Source: Lachnospiraceae bacterium UBA3762 (lineage in GTDB: Bacteria > Bacillota > Clostridia > Lachnospirales > Lachnospiraceae). Taken from it: a stretch of DNA of 64,000 nucleotides. Location: the NCBI GenBank assembly GCA_002371615.1, contig DFGA01000050.1, forward strand, positions 46,937 to 110,936, read 5' to 3'. Both the position numbers and the translations under genes were made by a program. Under the pieces are notes generated by a model. The model was not told the origin of the DNA. It saw only the letters and a program-made list of their open reading frames with translations, and did not search any database. This document shows positions 9,835-19,229 of the stretch, one piece after another; positions within the stretch are counted from its first letter, which is position 1, and each line of letters opens with the position of its first letter.

Positions 9835-10149
9835 TTATCCTTCAACAAGTTCAAGCAGTTTTTCAAGAGGCTGTACTCCCAGAGCCGATGCCGTCTCTTT
9901 TCCGCCCTTAAATACCTTGATAGTGGGAATGCTCATTATGTTGAACTGTCCCGCAAGTTCTTCCTCGTCATCAACGTTTACCTTTCCAACAATATACTTG
10001 TCGGAATACTCCTCGGCAAACTTCTCGATAACAGGTCCCATCATCTTGCAGGGGCCGCACCACGGAGCCCAAAAATCAATGATGACAGGCTTATCTGCCT
10101 TTAAAACTTCCTGTTCAAAATTATCCTTGGTAATTGTTAATTCAGCCAT
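9835..10149 (-). CDS. trxA: Thioredoxin
   Basis: This 104-residue protein is a canonical thioredoxin. It has FWAPWCGPCKMM with redox cysteines 31 and 34, the cis-Pro motif MSIPTIKVF, and the Gly-rich C-terminal helix. It reduces protein disulfides in the cytosol. The start overlaps the end of the DUF362 gene by 8 nt, and its SD (GGAGG) lies within the last codons of that gene. No thioredoxin reductase gene is adjacent. Confidence 0.96.
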   Translation of the reverse strand: MAELTITKDNFEQEVLKADKPVIIDFWAPWCGPCKMMGPVIEKFAEEYSDKYIVGKVNVDDEEELAGQFNIMSIPTIKVFKGGKETASALGVQPLEKLLELVEG

Positions 10150-11308
10150 TTTTTCCTCCTTTATCCGGTAAGATCAATTTCTTTTTCATTGTTATCAGTT
10201 CATACTCTCTTGTTCCGACTCCGATCTTCTCGGCATGTTCAAGCGTTTCTGCCCATGATGTGTTCGGATTACTGTTTTGCCATACATTTCCGTGATCGTG
10301 GAAATGCTCTTTCGCCATATTATCACCAAGCTGGCTGTTCCTTATAGGCTCAGCCTTCTGGCAAAGATCAACGCAGGCCATATCAAGTGCAACCGGGTCA
10401 AACGATGCAAGCATTCCGATATCCGGAAGTATCGGCGCATCATTTTCACCGTGGCAGTCACAGTTCGGAGAAACATCGGTGATCAGGCTTATGTGGAAAT
10501 TCGGACGTCCGCTGACTACCGCTGCCGAATACTCTGCCATCAGTCTCCCGAGCATCTGAGGCGCATTGTCATTATTATTCGCTATTGCATCGAAAGCACA
10601 CGCTCCTATACAGCGGCCGCACCCTTTACATTTATCGGGATCTATAAATGCCTTGTTGTCATCTCCGTATACTATTGCATCCGACCCGCATTCCTTCGCA
10701 CATCTTCTGCAGCCCCTGCACTTATCGGTTATTACATGAGGCTGTCCGAAATTATGCTGCTGCATCTTACCCGCACGGCTTCCGCAGCCCATTCCAATGT
10801 TCTTGATAGCGCCACCGAATCCCGCCTGCTCGTGCCCTTTGAAATGATTGAGGGATATGAATATATCGGCATCCATTACAGCCCTTCCGATATATGCCTC
10901 TTTGCAGTATTCCCCGTTAGGCACAGGAACCGTTATATCATCCGTGCCCCGAAGTCCGTCCGCGATTATAATCTGGCATCCTGTCGTGATCGTATTAAAC
11001 CCGTTGATATTCGCACAATCCAGATGTTCCAGGGCATGTTTACGGCTGCCGGGATATAATGTATTACAGTCAGTCAGAAAAGGCATTCCGCCTTTTTCCT
11101 TAACGACATCAGCAACAGCTTTTGCATAATTCGGACGAAGATAAGCAAGATTGCCCAGTTCTCCGAAGTGCATCTTGATAGCCACAAACTTACCATCCAT
11201 GTCTATGGAGCCGATACCGGCAAGTTTAATAAGCTTTTGAAGCTTTACGGTCAGGCTTACATCAAGTTGTGTCCTGAAATCGGTAAAATAAACTTTTGAT
11301 TTTTCCAT
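10142..11308 (-). CDS. DUF362-type 2x[4Fe-4S] ferredoxin protein
   Basis: The frame is open to 11386, but the start at 11308 (Met-Glu-Lys-Ser-Lys-Val) is preferred. It is preceded by GAAGGG at a suitable distance, and the upstream residues look non-protein-like. The 388-residue protein has an N-terminal DUF362 fold (KIHFGE-like segment MKMHFGELGNLAYLRPNYA; FISLNHFKGHEQAGFGGAIKNIGMGC) and two [4Fe-4S] motifs (CRGCRRCAKEC and CKGCGRCIGAC). The family contains electron-transfer proteins of mostly unknown partner. Its position between the aconitase-X genes and trxA suggests it serves the same redox pathway. Confidence 0.85.
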   Translation of the reverse strand: MEKSKVYFTDFRTQLDVSLTVKLQKLIKLAGIGSIDMDGKFVAIKMHFGELGNLAYLRPNYAKAVADVVKEKGGMPFLTDCNTLYPGSRKHALEHLDCANINGFNTITTGCQIIIADGLRGTDDITVPVPNGEYCKEAYIGRAVMDADIFISLNHFKGHEQAGFGGAIKNIGMGCGSRAGKMQQHNFGQPHVITDKCRGCRRCAKECGSDAIVYGDDNKAFIDPDKCKGCGRCIGACAFDAIANNNDNAPQMLGRLMAEYSAAVVSGRPNFHISLITDVSPNCDCHGENDAPILPDIGMLASFDPVALDMACVDLCQKAEPIRNSQLGDNMAKEHFHDHGNVWQNSNPNTSWAETLEHAEKIGVGTREYELITMKKKLILPDKGGKNG

Positions 11309-11405
11309 TAACAATCCCTTCTGTTCTTGAGAGCTATAAAATGATTTTATTCTATATGGGGACGCATAACAAGTTATTTCTTGCACCTTGCATATTCAAA
11401 TATTG

Positions 11406-11846
11406 TCAATCACACTCAACTATCCCGCCGTCCCTGACGGTAATCTTCATTCCTGTTTTGACATATTCGAGAAAATCATCTCCGAGACTGTCTATTGTCG
11501 GCATTTTGGCATCGGTCCATATATCGGATAAGAGAACCCCTGCCGCCCCTATCGAATCGATAGGCTTGGAAAACAGCATACATGCCGGCTGACGCCCGTA
11601 ATCCGATGCCGTATACAATATCATTCCGCCGGTTGTCGAACCGATTGTCTGAGGAAGGCAAAGGGCAACACCTGCCATGGGCTTCTTGTACAGATCAGGA
11701 TTGTTCTGATCCGAGCATGTAGCCTTCTTGTCGCCTGTTAGAAAGCTTGTCTGATAACTTGCAAGCGTATTAAATCCGTCGTGTGAAACAAGCGCCTCGG
11801 CAGTACATTCTCCCGGAACGATCACTCTTCCCTTAAACTCTCTCAT
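11406..11846 (-). CDS. Aconitase X swivel (small) subunit
   Basis: The 146-residue protein is a DUF126-type swivel domain with the motifs FKGRVIVPGECTAEALV and LPQTIGSTTGGMIL. Aconitase-X enzymes split into large and small subunits dehydrate hydroxyacids; known activities are cis-3-hydroxy-L-proline dehydratase in bacteria and phosphomevalonate dehydratase in archaea. The start at 11846 overlaps the large-subunit stop as TAATG and has GGAGG upstream, so the in-frame codons before it are not used. The substrate cannot be fixed from sequence. Confidence 0.9.
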   Translation of the reverse strand: MREFKGRVIVPGECTAEALVSHDGFNTLASYQTSFLTGDKKATCSDQNNPDLYKKPMAGVALCLPQTIGSTTGGMILYTASDYGRQPACMLFSKPIDSIGAAGVLLSDIWTDAKMPTIDSLGDDFLEYVKTGMKITVRDGGIVECD

Positions 11847-13120
11847 TACTTGCCACCTCCGCAAATTATAGGTAAAATCCTGTCATCCTCATAGAAACGG
11901 CATGAGGTATATGTCCTTAGTTTATTTGAATTGGTGATGATCGGAGTGCTGTGAACAAGCGGATTGTCACAATACATAAGCGGACATATGTAACTGATCG
12001 TCAGTCCGATCTCTTTGGCGCGTCTTTCTTCTTCGGTGCCTTCTATTGATCTGAGTACCCCGGGTGCTGATGTCAGTACCGTAGGAATAACGGGTTTGCT
12101 ATGGTTATTCTTCTTAAGGGCATCATATATTTTATTGATCCATCCGCAAAGTTCCGATCTTGTCAGATGAGGACATCCTATAAAGCACATCTTGGGCTTT
12201 GCGTCGGGATTTTTCCATATAACGGGATAACTGTCTATAACACGCTGTATCTCCGCGTCATCAATTACATATGTCTTCGCATCATCCGCAATTAACGCTT
12301 CGCCGGACTCAACCGCCTCCGGTGTCAGTTTATCTATGTGATACAGTCCTACCGCCCCGTTTGATGCGGTTGCCGCTCCGAAGTTCTTAAGATAAGCGCA
12401 TACATCATCGGTAAGTTCCTCTCCTAAGTATTCGGACAGACCGAACACATACGGAACATCCTCCATTACCTTCATTCCTATAGCGGATCCAAGAACCTGA
12501 GCCGAAGGAAGCGCGGAGGTTTTGAGTTCTACACGCCACGTAGCCTTCCGGCCTTCGTCAGTCAGAAGTCCGAACTTCGGAACAAACCCAAGGATCGATC
12601 CGAACAGTTCGATTATTCCCGAATTACGGTTACATCTGGCTCCCAGTACGGAATTGGCGTATACAACAGCAGAGCTTTCCGCCCAGCTGAGAATGTCTCC
12701 TTTTTTCGGCTTATTCCCCTGCTCATCAAAATAGCATGCACACGAAAAACCATCCTCGCTTAACAGACCGAGCTTTTTTAACTGCTCCTCGTATTCATCC
12801 TGCATAGAATACATAAACTTTTTAAATACAAGGTCTTTGATCGGACCCGAGGGTACATTTTTATCCAAAGGCCTCGGATCCATGGTGAACTTCTGCTTCG
12901 AAGTAACACCAGCCCCGATCAGTTCATCCATAAGCTTATATACCGGATGAATAACCTTTAATCCGAAACTGGTAACAAGGTGCCCGTATTCTCCGGTCAC
13001 CGGTATCATTTCATCCGCCCCAAACAGTTCCCCGTATCTGACAAGCGTCTGCATGACTTTTGCGTAAGTTTCACCTTTACTGCCGTCATATATGGCCTGT
13101 TGTTCTTCTGTGAGTTTCAT
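11846..13120 (-). CDS. Aconitase X catalytic (large) subunit
   Basis: The 424-residue protein belongs to the DUF521/AcnX family. Visible blocks include VTGEYGHLVTSFG, PRPLDKNVPSGPI, a cysteine-containing CACYF, YANSVLGARCNRNSGI, and the C-terminal TYTSCRFYEDDR. These contain the conserved residues that bind the [2Fe-2S] or [3Fe-4S] cluster and substrate. It is co-translated with the small subunit. Upstream lies an Fe-S flavin reductase (37-nt gap). A dehydratase followed by an enoate or imine reductase would make chemical sense, but that coupling is inference. Confidence 0.9.
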   Translation of the reverse strand: MKLTEEQQAIYDGSKGETYAKVMQTLVRYGELFGADEMIPVTGEYGHLVTSFGLKVIHPVYKLMDELIGAGVTSKQKFTMDPRPLDKNVPSGPIKDLVFKKFMYSMQDEYEEQLKKLGLLSEDGFSCACYFDEQGNKPKKGDILSWAESSAVVYANSVLGARCNRNSGIIELFGSILGFVPKFGLLTDEGRKATWRVELKTSALPSAQVLGSAIGMKVMEDVPYVFGLSEYLGEELTDDVCAYLKNFGAATASNGAVGLYHIDKLTPEAVESGEALIADDAKTYVIDDAEIQRVIDSYPVIWKNPDAKPKMCFIGCPHLTRSELCGWINKIYDALKKNNHSKPVIPTVLTSAPGVLRSIEGTEEERRAKEIGLTISYICPLMYCDNPLVHSTPIITNSNKLRTYTSCRFYEDDRILPIICGGGK

Positions 13121-13157
13121 TGTATTCCTCCGAATTGTTATAAAATTAGAGCCGGTC

Positions 13158-15209
13158 TCAAATCTTCATTGCTGTCTCATATGCATCCCATATGACCGTT
13201 CTTAAGTTTCCGACCTTCTTGCAGTCTCCGATATAATACGCACTGGTTTCCCCCTTTGTAAGCGGAGCCGGTATGTATCCGACCGAGCTGATCACCGAAT
13301 CACACTTGATCGTTATCTCGCCATCCTTTGTCCGGCATACTATTTCTCCATCCCTGACCTCTTGCAGCATTGTCTCAAGATAGACCGGTGTCTTGTTCAG
13401 CGCAAACCACTCACGCAGATAAGAACTGTTAGCAAGACACACTCCGGTCTGGGCAATAAGATCGTCCTTCATCTCCACGATTATCGGATGCTTCCCGGTA
13501 AGAGCCAGTTCATAGGCTATCTCACAGCCGGTAAGACCTCCCCCGATAACTGCGACTGTATTTCCCACTTCTTTTCCGTTTAGGAATTCACATGCCTCTA
13601 TAGTTTTGTCAAATCCCGGAACATTGTCGAACACTCTCGGCTTGGCTCCTGTTGCAACTATAACGGCATCATACTTCATTTCTTCAAGTGACCTTATTTC
13701 GGTACCGAGATGAATGTCTATACCAAGCTTATCCATTTCGCGCCTGTACCACGCAAGAAGCATTCGGAGTTTTTCCTTATAGCTTTCCGCACTGGCTGCA
13801 ATAAAAGTTCCTCCCAGCTTGTCCGATTTTTCAAAAATTATAGGATTGTGCCCCCGTAGTTTCAAAACTCTTGCTGCTTCCATCCCGGCGATACCTCCAC
13901 CGATGATTCCTACCTTCTTGGGAGACGATGCCTTACGGATGTAATGCTTATCTTTCTGCATGGTCTCGGCATTTACGGCACACCTTGCAAGTCCGAGGCT
14001 GTCAGATAATGACTGGTCATTCGGAACCCCCTTATAATGACACATATTAAAGCATCCGTTATGACACAATATACAAGGACGGATATCATCTTCCCTGTCA
14101 TCAATCAGTTTTGTTATCCATTCCTGGTCAGCCAGGAAATTACGGGCAAACCCGGCACCGTCAATTCTTCCTTCCCTTATGGAATCAGCTGCAGCTTCGG
14201 GAGATAATCTGCCTGCACAGACAACCGGAATATCCACAAACTTTCTGATGTGCTCAACATCTTCAAGATTGCAGTTCTCAGGCATATAAATAGGCGGATG
14301 TGCCCAATACCATGCATCATAAGTTCCGTTATCACAGTTGAGCATATCGTATCCGGCATCCTGCAGAAACTTTGCAGCCTTTTCCGACTCTTCCATGTCC
14401 CTTCCGACTTCCTTGTAGTCCTCCCCGGGAAGAGCACCTTCCCTGAAGCCTTTTGTTTTGGACACAACACTGTATCGAAGAGATACTGGAAAATCCTGAC
14501 CGCATTCTTTCTTGATCGCCTTAACTATCTCGGCAGCAAAGCGGTACCTGTTTTCAAGACTTCCGCCGTATTCATCATCACGTTTGTTGACATACGGGAG
14601 TGTGAACTGGTCAAGAAGATACCCCTCGTGGACAGCGTGTATTTCCACACCGTCTACTCCTGCTTCCTGACAAAGCTTTGCGGATCTTGCAAAAGCGTCT
14701 ATATATTCATGTATCTCTTCAACGGTGAGTGCACGTGAAGGTATCTTATCGGACCATCTGTTGGGAGATGCACTGGCTGATGCGGTTATCTTGTCAAGAT
14801 CCATAACAGGCTTTGACAGTATACGCAGCACAGGATTGGTATACAGTGTTTCCATCATCGGTGATACGGTAAACGAACGGCCGAATCCGGCTGTAAGCTG
14901 TATGAACAGTTTTGCACCCGTCTTATGAAACTTAGGCATCCATTCCGCAAGATCACGATACATTTTCCTGTTCTTATATAACCATTGTCCGAACATCGGA
15001 TTATACACCGGCTGGCATCCCGGCAGCACTAGACCGCAATTGTTTTTGGCTACTTCCAATATAAAATCGGCTCCGGCCTCGTCGAAATGGTTTTTTTCCA
15101 TCCAGCCGAAAAGATCCGTTCCTCCCATGGAAGTAAGTACAAATCTGTTTTTTATCTCACAGTTGCCAATCTTCCACGGTGTCAAAAGCACCTCAAGTTC
15201 CTTACGCAT
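13158..15209 (-). CDS. NADH:flavin oxidoreductase, old-yellow-enzyme / 2,4-dienoyl-CoA reductase type
   Basis: The 683-residue protein has an N-terminal FMN TIM barrel (about 1-375; NRFVLTSMGG, GVEIHAVHEGYLLDQF, RDDEYGGSLENRYRF), a four-cysteine cluster (CILCHNGCFNMC) and a C-terminal FAD/NAD domain (IIGGGIAGMEAARVLKLRGH; VAVIGGGLTGCEIAYELAL). This is the layout of dienoyl-CoA reductase, trimethylamine dehydrogenase and the bile-acid enzymes BaiCD/BaiH. The active-site block differs slightly from the usual HAAHGYL, with an extra Glu after the second His. The substrate is unknown. It overlaps the hybrid kinase gene by 8 nt and precedes the aconitase-X pair. Confidence 0.88.
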   Translation of the reverse strand: MRKELEVLLTPWKIGNCEIKNRFVLTSMGGTDLFGWMEKNHFDEAGADFILEVAKNNCGLVLPGCQPVYNPMFGQWLYKNRKMYRDLAEWMPKFHKTGAKLFIQLTAGFGRSFTVSPMMETLYTNPVLRILSKPVMDLDKITASASASPNRWSDKIPSRALTVEEIHEYIDAFARSAKLCQEAGVDGVEIHAVHEGYLLDQFTLPYVNKRDDEYGGSLENRYRFAAEIVKAIKKECGQDFPVSLRYSVVSKTKGFREGALPGEDYKEVGRDMEESEKAAKFLQDAGYDMLNCDNGTYDAWYWAHPPIYMPENCNLEDVEHIRKFVDIPVVCAGRLSPEAAADSIREGRIDGAGFARNFLADQEWITKLIDDREDDIRPCILCHNGCFNMCHYKGVPNDQSLSDSLGLARCAVNAETMQKDKHYIRKASSPKKVGIIGGGIAGMEAARVLKLRGHNPIIFEKSDKLGGTFIAASAESYKEKLRMLLAWYRREMDKLGIDIHLGTEIRSLEEMKYDAVIVATGAKPRVFDNVPGFDKTIEACEFLNGKEVGNTVAVIGGGLTGCEIAYELALTGKHPIIVEMKDDLIAQTGVCLANSSYLREWFALNKTPVYLETMLQEVRDGEIVCRTKDGEITIKCDSVISSVGYIPAPLTKGETSAYYIGDCKKVGNLRTVIWDAYETAMKI

Positions 15210-17439
15210 CCTTTTCTCCTTTTTCTTGTTTGTTTACTTTGCCCTCAGGCAGATGTTTTATCAGCTTGGCCTCAAGATCAGCACCCCGGACAGGTTTTGA
15301 AAGATAGTCGGCAAATCCTATTTGCAGATATTCTTCTTCAGCGCCCGAAAGTGCATTTGCTGTCAGCATTATAACCGGTGTTTCGGTATTAAGACCTTCA
15401 CGGGAAATCACATTAAATGTTTCAACTCCGTCCGGATCCGGCATTCTATGGTCAAGAAGTATCAGATCATACTTCTTCTTCCGGCACAGATCGATTGCTT
15501 CAATACCGCCGAGCGCAGTTTCAACATTCACCTTTGTCTTCTTAAGCAGCGCAACAATAAGCTTTAAGTTCATCTTAACATCGTCAACCACAAGTATATC
15601 GGCATCCTCCGCAACAAAGCTTTCTTCATACCTGTACGCGGAAACGGACGGCTCTTTTACATATTCACCTTTTGGAGTGTCATCAACTATTGTTTGCGGG
15701 ATTGTAACCGTAAAAGTGCTGCCGACGTCCGGAGTACTCTCTACCTTTATTTCCCCGTGCATAAGACTGACGAGTTCTTTGGTGATTGCAAGTCCGAGTC
15801 CGGTTCCCTGTATTGTTGCGTTTTTCTCCTCATTCACACGCCTGAAAGCATCAAACAGTTTTCCGATATCATCATTTGATATACCTATTCCCGTATCAGA
15901 CACTTTGATGGTAAGAAAAGCTTTTTCTGTCTTTCTAAGGCAGTTCATGTCTATCGTGATACCACCGTTATTGGTGTATTTGATGGCGTTGGAGACTATA
16001 TTGGACAACACCTGATTAATGTGACGCATATCTCCGCGTAAGACGGAAGGAATGTTTTTATCACAGTTGACTTTTATATACAGGTGCTTTTCTTCAAGCG
16101 GCTGCGAAAACGAGTTGACGCAATCCCTGAGGAGTTTATGCGGATCGTACTCAGTCTCGAACATTTCCATCTTATTGGCTTCGATCTTGGAAAAATCAAG
16201 AATATCATTTATCAAAGAAAGCAGGGTGTCTCCGGACTGTCTTATATTATCGGCATACTCAATCAGCTGGGGATCATTTGTCGAACGCAGTATCATCTCG
16301 TTCATTCCGAGCACGGAATTAAGCGGTGTTCTTATCTCATGCGACATACTCGCAAGAAAATTACTCTTGGCCCTGTTTGCCGAATCCGCCGCATTCTTGG
16401 CCTCGTTAAGCTCATTTACCAGATATCTGTTTTCCGTGTCATCTTCTATGAGAAAATACGAACCTACCGGGCGCCCTTTTTTATCATTCAACTGATTGTA
16501 ACGGATATTATAGTATTCTTTGTCCCATACCCCCGGCTGCATAGCCCCTCTTTCGTAAACGACAGTGCCGAATTTCTCATCATGTGCGTGAAGAGTCTTT
16601 ATAACAGTCGCAATCGGTTCGCAGTTAAAATTATAAAACTCGGGATCAATATCAAATTTTGAATGGGCGAACTCGTTTGAGTATATACAGTTATTGGACA
16701 GATCGAACAGGATAAGTCCTTCATTCATATCATCCACTGCGCGGTCTATCGTGGCATTCATAAGCGTTCTCGGAACAAATATCGTGATGGACAGGTATAT
16801 AAGCAGCCCCGCTACAGCATAGAAAACCACCGATGCATCCAGCACAAGCGAAAACGCAATATATATAATATTCATAACTACAACAAACAAAAGCACCGAA
16901 AGTATTATCAGGTACTTGATCCTGTACATGCTGTAAGTTTTGGAGATCCTGTACAGTATAAAGAAAAAAGCGATAACGATAAGAATATAGTCAAGCGCAA
17001 GATGAATGTAGTATGGGAAATGAAAAGATGTAAGAAAAAATGATCCGTACGAATAAACGCTCTCATACACGTAGAATTCATGTTTGAATATCAGATTTAA
17101 AAAGATCGAAACGGAATCGGCAAGCATGACGGCAGCAATAAAGTACTTCCACTTGTTCATAATACTGTCATGTTCCGTATAAAGCATACAGAAACCGCTC
17201 AGAAAATACAGTATCCAGTCAATTGATGCAAAATATACGCAGTAAGCTATATGGGCACTTATTTCATCAAAAGAAAGTGCTACCATAATGTTTGCAAATA
17301 TGGCAATAATACCGGCTACTATAGTCCAAGCAAGCCACTTGCCGTATTTTTCCTTAATTTTTTCAGCCGCACTCACTGTCGGTATCATCGTGATTGCGGC
17401 AATAAGATCAACTATTATGAAGATCGTCTTGATATACAT
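15202..17439 (-). CDS. Membrane-bound hybrid histidine kinase
   Basis: The 745-residue protein has six to seven hydrophobic segments (to about residue 225), a PAS-like region (230-335), HisKA with His367 (FLASMSHEIRTPLN), HATPase_c (N-box NIVSNAIKYTNN; GTGLGLAITKELV) and a C-terminal receiver (614-735) with acceptor Asp663 in DLILLDHRMP and Lys at DYLSKP. All catalytic residues are present, unlike in the receiver protein at 2789, whose membrane part looks similar. It ends within the start of the flavin reductase gene (8-nt overlap). A kinase in front of a metabolic operon suggests it senses the state of that pathway, but no DNA-binding regulator is adjacent. Confidence 0.93.
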   Translation of the reverse strand: MYIKTIFIIVDLIAAITMIPTVSAAEKIKEKYGKWLAWTIVAGIIAIFANIMVALSFDEISAHIAYCVYFASIDWILYFLSGFCMLYTEHDSIMNKWKYFIAAVMLADSVSIFLNLIFKHEFYVYESVYSYGSFFLTSFHFPYYIHLALDYILIVIAFFFILYRISKTYSMYRIKYLIILSVLLFVVVMNIIYIAFSLVLDASVVFYAVAGLLIYLSITIFVPRTLMNATIDRAVDDMNEGLILFDLSNNCIYSNEFAHSKFDIDPEFYNFNCEPIATVIKTLHAHDEKFGTVVYERGAMQPGVWDKEYYNIRYNQLNDKKGRPVGSYFLIEDDTENRYLVNELNEAKNAADSANRAKSNFLASMSHEIRTPLNSVLGMNEMILRSTNDPQLIEYADNIRQSGDTLLSLINDILDFSKIEANKMEMFETEYDPHKLLRDCVNSFSQPLEEKHLYIKVNCDKNIPSVLRGDMRHINQVLSNIVSNAIKYTNNGGITIDMNCLRKTEKAFLTIKVSDTGIGISNDDIGKLFDAFRRVNEEKNATIQGTGLGLAITKELVSLMHGEIKVESTPDVGSTFTVTIPQTIVDDTPKGEYVKEPSVSAYRYEESFVAEDADILVVDDVKMNLKLIVALLKKTKVNVETALGGIEAIDLCRKKKYDLILLDHRMPDPDGVETFNVISREGLNTETPVIMLTANALSGAEEEYLQIGFADYLSKPVRGADLEAKLIKHLPEGKVNKQEKGEKDA

Positions 17440-17526
17440 ACCCAGGCCCCGGACAGATGATTTTCAAATATTATACTATATCAACCGTCGCGCACACAAG
17501 AATCTCGGTATAAAACACAGTAAAAA

Positions 17527-19212
17527 CTATCTTGTGATCCAAGATACATCTGTAATGAATCGTTTCCCTCCGTAGGCTTCCTGCGCAAACCTTGATATCC
17601 GCTTCCCGTGACTGGTACCAATTGTACACATATACAGGCGTTCCCTGGCCCGTGTCATGGCAACATACATAAGGCGCCGCTCTTCTTCGACAAAGCCTGC
17701 TCTGATGCTCTTATGATGTGGAAACAGGCCTTCCTGTAATCCGATTATAAACACACATTTGAACTCCAGACCTTTGGATGCATGTGCAGTCATCACATTA
17801 ATGGCTTTGTGCGGTTGATCTTTCACAGGTGGTGGGTATGTAATATCATAGTTTCTCACCGATTCTTCAAGATCGAATACAGCCTTTAGCATATCAGGAT
17901 CTTGGGCATAATACTTCTTAAAGGCCCCGATATAGTCATTGCCGGAATCATAAAGTGCTTCTCTCGACAGTCCTCTTGGCGGGTTGTTCATGATCAAAAA
18001 CCAGTCGGCACGTGAAGCAGCCCCTTCTTTTGCCCGAATGTAGGCTTCATGAATCCTGGTCTCTTTCGGGACATATCCGCATCTGCCGCTTATCTTCAGT
18101 TCGAATCCCCGCCCGGAAGCTGTCTGCTCAAACAGTTTTGCGCAATGATCACTTCTGAACAGTACGGCAAAATCATTTTCCCTATATCCGCATTCGTTTA
18201 TTAGTCCGGTGATTTTATCGCATATAAATTCAGCCTGAACCTCGGAGTTTTCAAAATTCAATATCTCAACAATTCCACCGGATTTGGACGGAAGGTGGCG
18301 CTGCAGAGGGCGCTCGATCCTGTCCCTGTTATGTCTTACAACAGTATCCGCCGCTCCTATGATATTTTCACAGCACCTGTAATTCATCGTAAGATTGACC
18401 CGCCTGCATCCTGTATACTGGTGCATGAATTTCTTCATCAGCCCGGGTCTTGCTCCGCGAAATGAATATATTGACTGGTCATCATCGCCTACAGCAAAGA
18501 CATTTTTGGAATCTTTTGCAATAAGTCTTAAAACATCATACTGGCAATCATTAATATCCTGAAATTCATCCACGAGTATATACCTGTATCTGTCCTGCCA
18601 TTTTCTGAGTAATCCCTCATGTTTATAGAGGATATCCCTGCACCGGATTATCATATCGTCAAAATCAAGTACATGGTTGTCGATACACATTTTTTCGTAT
18701 AAGCGGCATACAGCGACAAGGTCTGTACGCTCATCAGCATCCATTTGGCTTCCTTCGTAACTTTGCTCAAAATAATCATCCCCGAAATTCCTATAAGATG
18801 ATATAAGTCCTGCAAGGCTTTCAATATCGCCGTCTTCACACAGCCCGGATGCGGCTTTGGTCATAATTACCGCACGTCTGATATATTTATTTTTCTGCTC
18901 TTCTGTTATCAGTGTATTGGTTGCGGGATCAAAATCTTTGAGAATGTTATAGAATACCGCATGAAATGTCCCGAAAGTTACGGGATATGATCTGTCTTTG
19001 GTTCTTTGGTTAAACCTGGCCTGCATCTCGCGGGCAGCCTTTTTCGAAAAGGTAATTACAAGAATGTTTTCCGGTCTGATTTGTGCATCTTCTATCAGAA
19101 TACGGATCCTCTCGACCAGAAGATGTGTCTTACCGCTTCCGGGGCCCGCAAGAACAAGCATCGGTCCGCCGATATGCATGGCGGCCCGGTACTGTTCTTT
19201 GTTAAGTTTCAT
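17527..19212 (-). CDS. UvrD/Rep-family ATP-dependent DNA helicase, short form
   Basis: The 561-residue protein shows superfamily 1A helicase motifs: LNKEQYRAA (Q motif), LAGPGSGKTHLLVERI (I), VDEFQDIN (II), VGDDDQSIYSFRGA (III), TMNYRC (IV), MTAHASKGLEFKCVFIIGL (V) and EERRLMYVAMTRARERL (VI). It is shorter than PcrA/UvrD (about 720 residues) because the 2B and C-terminal regions are reduced. It may unwind DNA in repair or in clearing replication conflicts. It starts 17 nt after gltX. Confidence 0.9.
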   Translation of the reverse strand: MKLNKEQYRAAMHIGGPMLVLAGPGSGKTHLLVERIRILIEDAQIRPENILVITFSKKAAREMQARFNQRTKDRSYPVTFGTFHAVFYNILKDFDPATNTLITEEQKNKYIRRAVIMTKAASGLCEDGDIESLAGLISSYRNFGDDYFEQSYEGSQMDADERTDLVAVCRLYEKMCIDNHVLDFDDMIIRCRDILYKHEGLLRKWQDRYRYILVDEFQDINDCQYDVLRLIAKDSKNVFAVGDDDQSIYSFRGARPGLMKKFMHQYTGCRRVNLTMNYRCCENIIGAADTVVRHNRDRIERPLQRHLPSKSGGIVEILNFENSEVQAEFICDKITGLINECGYRENDFAVLFRSDHCAKLFEQTASGRGFELKISGRCGYVPKETRIHEAYIRAKEGAASRADWFLIMNNPPRGLSREALYDSGNDYIGAFKKYYAQDPDMLKAVFDLEESVRNYDITYPPPVKDQPHKAINVMTAHASKGLEFKCVFIIGLQEGLFPHHKSIRAGFVEEERRLMYVAMTRARERLYMCTIGTSHGKRISRFAQEAYGGKRFITDVSWITR

Positions 19213-19229
19213 ATTATTCCTTTATAATA

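Noticed and set aside
10277..11059. A long open frame (260 codons) on the plus strand opposite the DUF362 gene
   Set aside because: It is antisense to a gene with clear Fe-S motifs, its translation is rich in Arg, Ile and Cys in a shadow-like way, and it has no SD.
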